Assembly: GCA_910592005.1 (NCBI GenBank)
Contig: CAJVPP010000097.1
Span: 1-48,833, forward strand
Reading direction: 5' to 3'
Length of the DNA stretch: 48,833 nucleotides
DNA from: Funneliformis mosseae
Taxonomy: Eukaryota; Glomeromycota; Glomeromycetes; Glomerales; Glomeraceae
The number at the start of each line of letters is the position of its first letter. Position 1 is the first letter of the stretch. The notes under the pieces are model-generated. The model searched no databases. It saw nothing but the letters and a program-made list of their open reading frames with translations, and was not told where the DNA came from. Shown one piece after another: positions 42,901-48,833 of this stretch. The position numbers and the translations under genes were made by a program.

Positions 42901-45656
42901 TCAATTCAAAAAACTTTGTTAAAAAACAGACCATAGACACCATTACCAAATTCATCACAATCCTTAAATTGAAACTACTTACAGATAAATAACTCATCTA
43001 TACCCTCAACATAGTACTTTTTTCACTATTAGAATACCAATTGCAAACCACTCTGCTGTCCTTTAATGAATATAATAAAATCTCGCTCCATTAAGAAGAA
43101 TTGTTAAACATAATTTATCAATGATCTTAACTATTCCTGACTGTTTATTCAAAGGCAGCGTCTTTATAACCTAAATGATCTGTAGATACAATAATTAAAA
43201 TTATATTATACCATACTTCTTTACCAATTTAATTTAAAATCAACATACAAATACATCTCAACAATTCGATTATTTTAACTACAGTCTCAACACTCCTTAC
43301 ATGTTTCTCCTTTACAATAATGGGAAAAAAAATTTGATGCTAAATCTAACAGAAATATCATTAGTACTACATTGAATTTACTAAATTATGAGAATATCAG
43401 TATCTCTTTATTTATAAACTAATACTTAGCTCTCTACCTTTAAGCCTTATATTCAATGCTGATGAGTTGAAGAAATATAGTACTATTCTCAATAAATACT
43501 TCCTACTATTTATCAATCAATTCTTGGATATCAATAGGTCTTATCTGTTAAATTGAAGAGAAATTACTCAAAGAAATATATATAATCACATACCTACCGC
43601 TTATACTCCTAAACTATATTACATAGTAAAAAAGAAAATTTTGGATAGTCTAAATAGTAGATTAGTAAATAGTTTTTATAGATTAGATAGTTTAAATAAT
43701 AGTTACATAGATAGCTCTAGTATAGAGATTAGTTTAGATGATTTAAAAAAAAATTCGTAACTATCTACCACCCTATTATAGACTTGATTATCATAAGAAG
43801 GATCCTCAGAAAAATGAAGAATCAAAACAACATTCTCGTTTAATACTTTATTAAAGCTGAATCTTATGCAAACATTAGTTAAGATTACAATAATAGATCA
43901 ATTATTCAATGCTCTAGCTGTAATCTTAATAATATAACTTTATTAAACTTCTGCAAAAAATTATTCAACCACCTGAGGAAAATCTTTGAAAGACCTATCA
44001 CTTACACAACTTGTATTAAAGGTTATAATATTCTCACTGCAATAGTCATCAAAAGAATCTGCATACCTTACCTACTTAAAAAGACATCATTTATAATGAA
44101 ACAAACCTCTAAAAATTATATTACATCTCATCAATATCAGTTACTAAGGAAAGATGCTTCCAGAAAATCCATTCTGTATACAATAGATCAGTTAAATAAT
44201 AGATGTATTAATTGCCCAATTCAGTTATTAAATGATATAATCATCAGAAAATGCATAAAGAATATCTCATATTAGAAGGAGTTCATTAATCTATCACACT
44301 CATATAAAGATCTCATTACCTTATCTTTTACACTGATAGTTCTCTTTCTAACCCAATTTCAGAAGAGTGCAAAATGAGACTAAAATGGATTTGCCCAAAT
44401 TTACCAAGCAATTACTTAAATTCTTTTAATGCTGCTGTATTACATCACCTGTTATCTACTAGAGCTAAACTTTTTGCCTTCCTTACTGCTCTAATCATTT
44501 GTCCTAAACTCTCTTCACTAACAATATATTTGGATAGTTAAGCTATTATTGTCAGTTACTACAATTTTTATCTAAATTATAACTATATAATAAAAATACG
44601 TGAAAAAATACCTAATTATACTGTCTAGATGTTAGTCAATTATATAATCAATGAATTAAAACTTTCTATAAAACTGATTAAAGTAAAAGACCATTTAGGA
44701 GATTATTATAATAATATAGCTGACAACTTAGCAAAAGCTGGATGCTTTAAATCACCTTTATTACTTGATCTCACGACCTGTAATGTCTTACAATTCCTTC
44801 TCAATTTCAATCAAATCTCTATAGAATATTTAACCAGAAAATTTTGAAAAAACCTGAATGCAACAAGATAATTCTCAACATTTCTGAAACTCAATAGAAA
44901 TTTCCAATTAATTCAACATACCCGTTCTTCTAATATTCATTGATCCACCTCCTTCTCTGTTTTCTCTTTAAATATTAGAGATACTTCTGCTACTACTTCT
45001 TTTATTCAAAGATGAAGAAAAGGCTTTAAGTTAAAATCCTTAACTAATGAACTATTCACAATAGATAAACTTTTAGTAAGATACTCAGATTTATATAAAA
45101 TTAGCTATATATCTATTATATATTAATTAAAGAAGACTATCGTCACTTGTGAATATACTCTCATAAAACACAGAAGATTACAGATATCTGCTTATCTACT
45201 TGTATTTTTTTTAATAAGCTGATTCTAGACAAAATTAGAAAAAATGATAACAAACTTAACTTTTATCTTTCCATCAAAAATCAGCTTATAGAATTATTAG
45301 ATCCCTTATTTAATATTACCACTTGTATGTATTTGGCTAAAGAAATTATTCCTAATCAGATGTTAATACTTCTTAAGGAACTTTTTTCTCCTTCTAACTC
45401 CAAATGTATTTTAGTGAATACTTCTAATCTCCTTACTACTGCCTTTTATGATGCCATTTAGGCTTCTAAATATAAGAGAATGATTCAAGAAGAAAGGAAA
45501 AATAGTATCTCTATGAGATTGAAAAAGAAACAAGTCAAGATTAAACGTCTAATACCTATGAAATCTTCAAAAAAATTATCAAATAGTTGGATTATTTGGA
45601 TTATTTCAGCTACGAAATTTGGTTTCTCTTAGTTCAACTTCATAAATAGATACTGA
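39990..45656 (+). pseudogene. Decayed LINE ORF2: APE endonuclease, reverse transcriptase, RNase H
   Basis: Endonuclease: DFISLTETYH (about 40,230), ENFNIDIDD where GDFN is expected (about 40,590), and YQSDHKIV with the catalytic SDH (about 40,855-40,863). Reverse transcriptase: motif LLQDLSKAYDRVDF (about 42,320-42,360) and the active-site YMDD in FALNYMDDSNWFA (about 42,666-42,677). RNase H: FYTDSSLSN (about 44,330), STRAKLFAFLTAL where the catalytic Glu is Lys, IYLDS, and NIADNLAKAG (about 44,710). TGA at 45,654-45,656 after FGFS-x-FNFINRY. The start is approximate. RT and endonuclease catalytic residues survive, but the frame is cut many times and by the nested insertion, so it is dead. 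Confidence 0.8.
41790..41945 (-). mobile_element. 5'-truncated LINE 3' end inserted in reverse orientation, with 13-bp target duplication
   Basis: Flanked by identical TCTTCAGGAATTT (41,777-41,789 and 41,946-41,958); without it the ORF2 reading resumes. On the minus strand the 156 bp end in CAGTGCCACATCGTT plus an A-run, matching the 3' tail of the host LINE (CAGTACCACATCGTT, 45,874-45,888). The preceding sequence also aligns with the host 3' UTR (GGTCAATTCAAACGGATTTG against GGTCAATCTAAATGGGTTTG, about 45,738). The insert keeps C and G where the host has T and A, so it is younger. Confidence 0.88.
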
Positions 45657-45917
45657 CAGTTTTATTTGAATATCTTTTTAACAATTTAATCAATAGATAT
45701 AGATCTTTTGGTTTCTTCTGAGAGATGTTCCAGTGATTGGTCAATCTAAATGGGTTTGTAAAAGAATCATAGGGGATAATTATAGTTTAGTTTTTTATTG
45801 TTTTTACTTTTAATTTTATTTTTCTCATTAATTTTATTTGTAATATTATAACATAAATATAATAAACTTATGACAGTACCACATCGTTAAAAAAAAGTCA
45901 TTAATGAAATATTTATA

Positions 45918-48733
45918 GACCACTTTACTGTTCTTTAATGAATGTAACAAAGTCTCTGCATCACTAAAACGGCTTATTAAACATAATTCATCAATAATCT
46001 CAACTACTCTAAACTGCCTATTCAAAGGCAGCATCTTTTATAATTTGAATGATCTATGACATAACAACTAAAATCGTATTTTATAGCGCTCCTCTACCAA
46101 TTTAATTCGAAATTAACATATAAATACATCTTAATAATTCAATTATTTTAACTACAATCTCAACACTCTTTACACGTTTCTCCTCTACAGAAATAGAAAA
46201 AAATTTGACGTTAAATCTTACAAAATCATCATTGGTGTCATATTGAATTTACTAAATCATAAGAATATTAGCATCTCTCTAAATATAAATCGATTTTTAA
46301 CTAACAAAATTAAAGGTGATTTCTTACCTTTAAATCTTATATTTAACACTGATGAACTAAAAAAATATAGTAATATTCTACACAAATATTCCTTACTATT
46401 TATCAACCAGTTCTTACATATCAATAATTCTCATTCATTAAATTGAAGAGAAATTACTCAAGAAATATATATAATCATATATATACTGCCTATACTCCTA
46501 AATTATATTATATAGTAGAAAGAAAAATCCTAGATAGTTTAAGTAAATAGTTCTTATAGATTAGATATTATAAATAATAGTTATATAGATAATTCTAGTG
46601 TAGAAATTAGTTTAAATAACTTAAAAAAAAAGTTGTGATCATTTACCACCCCATTATGGATGTAACCATCATAGGAAGGATCTTCAGAAAAATGAAAAAT
46701 TAAAACAATATTCTTATTTAATATTTCATTAAAGCTGATCCTCATACAGACATCAGTTAAGACTACAATAATAGATCAATTATTCAATACCCTAGATGTA
46801 ATCTTAATGATGTAACTCTATTAAATTTCTGCAAAAATCCATCCAATTATCTGAGAAAAATCTTTGGAAGACATATCACTTATACAACTTGTATTAAAGA
46901 TTATAATGCTCTCACTGTCGTAATTGTAGAAAGAATTTGTATACCTCACCTACTTAAAAAGACATTATTTATCATGAAACAAACTCCTGAAAATTATATT
47001 ATATCTCATCATTATCAGTTGTTGAAGAAAGATACCTTCAGAAAATCTACTTTGTTTACAACAGATCATCTAAATAATAGATGCATTGACTGCCCAACTT
47101 AGTCCTTAAATGATATACTCATTAGAAAATGTATAAAAGATGTTCTATATTAGGACAAGCTTAATCTATCTCACTTATGTAAAGATCTTAATACACCTAA
47201 TTTTTACACTGATGGATCTCTTTCTAATCCAACTTCAAAAGAATGCAAAATGGGATTAGGGTAGATTTACCTAGATTTATTACGTGATTACCTAAAATTT
47301 TTTAATGCTGCAGTATTACACCATTTGTCATCAACTAGAGCTAAACTTTTTGCCTTTCTTACTGCCCTAATTATTTATCCTTAATTCTCTTCGTCAACAA
47401 TATTCTTGGATAGTCAAGCTGTGATTGACGGTTACTATAACTTTTATCTGAATTATAACTATATAATAAAAACATGTAAAAAAGTACTAAATTATACTGT
47501 TTTGGGTTTTAATCAATCATATAATCAATAAATTAAAACTTTTTATCAAGCTTATTAAAGTTAAAGGTCATTCAAAAGATCATTATAACAATATAGCTGA
47601 TAATTTAGCAAAAGCTAGATACTTTAAATTGCCTTTATTACTAGATTTTACAACTTGTAATGATTTACAGCTTCTTTTTAGTTTTAATCAGGTCCCTATA
47701 GAACCTTTAATCAGAAAATTTTAGAAAAATCTGAATGCAGCAAAACAATTCTCAACATTTATGGACTTTAATAGAAATTTCCAATTAATTCAATAAACTT
47801 GTTCCTTTGATATCAATGGCCTACCTTATTCTCTGTTTTTTCTTCAAATATGAAAACATTTCTGCTACTACTTCTTTCGTTCAGAAACAAAGAAAGCTTT
47901 AAGTTAAAATCCTTAATTGATGAATTATCCATAATAAACAAGCTTTTAGTAAGATGTCCAGATTTGTAAAAAAATTGGCTATTTATCTCTTGTATAATAT
48001 TTCAAGAAGACTATCATCATTTATGAATATGCTCTCATAGAATATAGGAGGTTACTTATATCTGTTCATCAACCTGTGACTTTATTAACAAGTTGATCAT
48101 AAACAAACTTAAGAAAAACTATCACAGACCCAACCTTTATTTTTCCATAAAAAATCAGCTCATAGATTATTTGGATCCCTTTCTTCACCTCACTGTCTGC
48201 ATGCATTTGGCTAAAAGAATAATTCCTAATCAGGTGCTACTACTCCTAAAATAACTTTTCTCTTCTTTTAACTCTGAATGTATCTTAGTCAATACTTCTA
48301 ACTTTTTTACCACCGCCTTTCACAATATTATTTGGACTTCTAGATGTAAGATGATAATCCATAAAGAGAGAAAATTAGAAATCTTTATGAGATTAAAAAA
48401 GAAAAAAGTCAAGATTAAACGTCCAACACCTATAAAAATTTCAAAAAATTCATCAAATAATTGGATTATTTGGATTTCTTTAGCTGTGAAATTTGGTTTC
48501 TCTTAGGTAGATTTCTTAGATAGGTACTGACAGTTTCATTTGAATGTCTTGTTAATGATTTAATCATTGGATATAGATTTTCTGGTTTCTTCTAAAGGAT
48601 GTTTCAGTGATTGATCAATCTAAATAGGTTTATAATAGAATCACGAAGGATAATTATAGTTTAATTTTTTATTGTTTTTACACTTAATTTTATTTTTTTT
48701 ATATATGAATTTTATTTGTAATGTTATAACATA
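45918..48733 (+). mobile_element. LINE copy 2, 5'-truncated, head-to-tail after copy 1
   Basis: Homology to copy 1 begins at about 45,918 (matching copy 1 from about 43,048) and continues through RNase H to the 3' UTR. It lacks ORF1, endonuclease and RT. The open piece 46,243-46,446 is part of ORF2. RNase H reads FYTDGSLSN (Gly kept here, Ser in copy 1), again STRAKLFAFLTAL with Lys for Glu, and FLDSQ. The 3' UTR stops at TTATAACATA, where a Tc1-like end begins. Stops are of the same C-to-T type but mostly at different codons than in copy 1. Confidence 0.82.
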
Positions 48734-48833
48734 CACTCCCCTGAAGAAAATATCCGGGCACTCAAAAAAAAAATTTATTTTTATTAAAATATTTTCATAT
48801 TTAATAACTTGTGGGCCACCCATTCCTACTAAT
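48734..48833 (+). mobile_element. Left end of a third Tc1/mariner-like element, cut by the window edge
   Basis: After TA (48,732-48,733) follows CACTCCCCTGAAGAAAATAT then CCGGGCACTC and an A-run, the layout of a Tc1/mariner TIR. It begins within the LINE 3' UTR, at a point where copy 1 continues ATAAATATAATAAAC. No transposase is in view and the right end is outside the window. Confidence 0.55.

Larger units (their letters stand above)
38540..45896 (+). mobile_element. LINE retrotransposon copy 1 (ORF1, ORF2 with endonuclease, RT and RNase H), decayed
   Basis: Order: ORF1-like part, ORF2 with APE endonuclease, reverse transcriptase and RNase H, a 3' UTR, and the tail ACAGTACCACATCGTT followed by an A-run (45,889-45,896). 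RNase H after RT places it near the I/Tad-type LINEs found in fungi. Both reading frames carry many stops at former CAA, CAG, CGA and TGG codons plus a few frameshifts. It holds a nested retro-insertion at 41,790-41,945. The 5' end is not defined. Confidence 0.85.

Noticed and set aside
38540..48733. Alternative genetic code with TAA/TAG read as Gln
   Set aside because: TGA also replaces Trp and Arg, frameshifts and catalytic changes occur, and the four island genes are open with standard stops. Decay explains it better.
1..48833. CRISPR array, bacterial operons or prophage
   Set aside because: Spliceosomal introns, eukaryotic kinase and LINEs show a eukaryotic nuclear sequence; the tandem arrays lack spacer structure.

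Overview
This window looks like nuclear DNA from an arbuscular mycorrhizal (Glomeromycotina, Rhizophagus-like) fungus. The support is very AT-rich DNA, short GT-AG introns, a serine-rich protein kinase with the CxxC zinc-knuckle and kinase domain typical of the expanded families of these fungi, an Hsp70-like ATPase-fold gene from another family expanded there, and old Tc1/mariner and LINE elements. The assignment rests on recognised protein families, not on a database search.

Layout. Positions 1 to about 2,990 are AT-rich repeat DNA with a decayed minus-strand gene. About 3,000 to 20,210 is a gene island with ordinary CpG content. It holds an uncharacterised lysine/glutamate-rich protein gene (3,453-4,519, minus), a 1,181-residue kinase with an exact 67-residue tandem repeat (6,599-10,144, plus), an eight-exon Hsp70-like gene that has lost its phosphate-binding loops (10,319-12,245, minus), about 5.2 kb of non-coding DNA with duplications and hairpins, and a three-exon gene for a 160-residue predicted secreted cysteine-containing protein (17,483-18,154, plus).

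From about 20,212 to the right edge the DNA is very AT-rich and CpG-poor and made of mobile elements in several layers. They include two Tc1/mariner elements with both ends and decayed transposases (27,690-28,995 and 31,022-32,330), two MITE-like elements (21,625-21,795 and 37,043-37,545), two fold-back repeats, a poly(A)-tailed retro-insertion with an 18-bp target duplication (24,165-24,520), two decayed multi-exon genes of fungus-specific repeated families, and two head-to-tail LINE copies (about 38,540-45,896 and 45,918-48,733). The first LINE carries a 156-bp retro-insertion from a related LINE, with a 13-bp target duplication. The second is cut by another Tc1-like end at 48,734.

Nearly all damage in the repeats is of the C-to-T / G-to-A type: Gln, Arg and Trp codons have become stops and catalytic Asp and Glu have become Asn and Lys. 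The four island genes are open and use standard stops. The most interesting points are the sharp island boundary, the directional decay, the nested insertions that give a relative age order, the kinase repeat array, and the Hsp70-like protein reduced to a nucleotide-domain fold without its phosphate loops.
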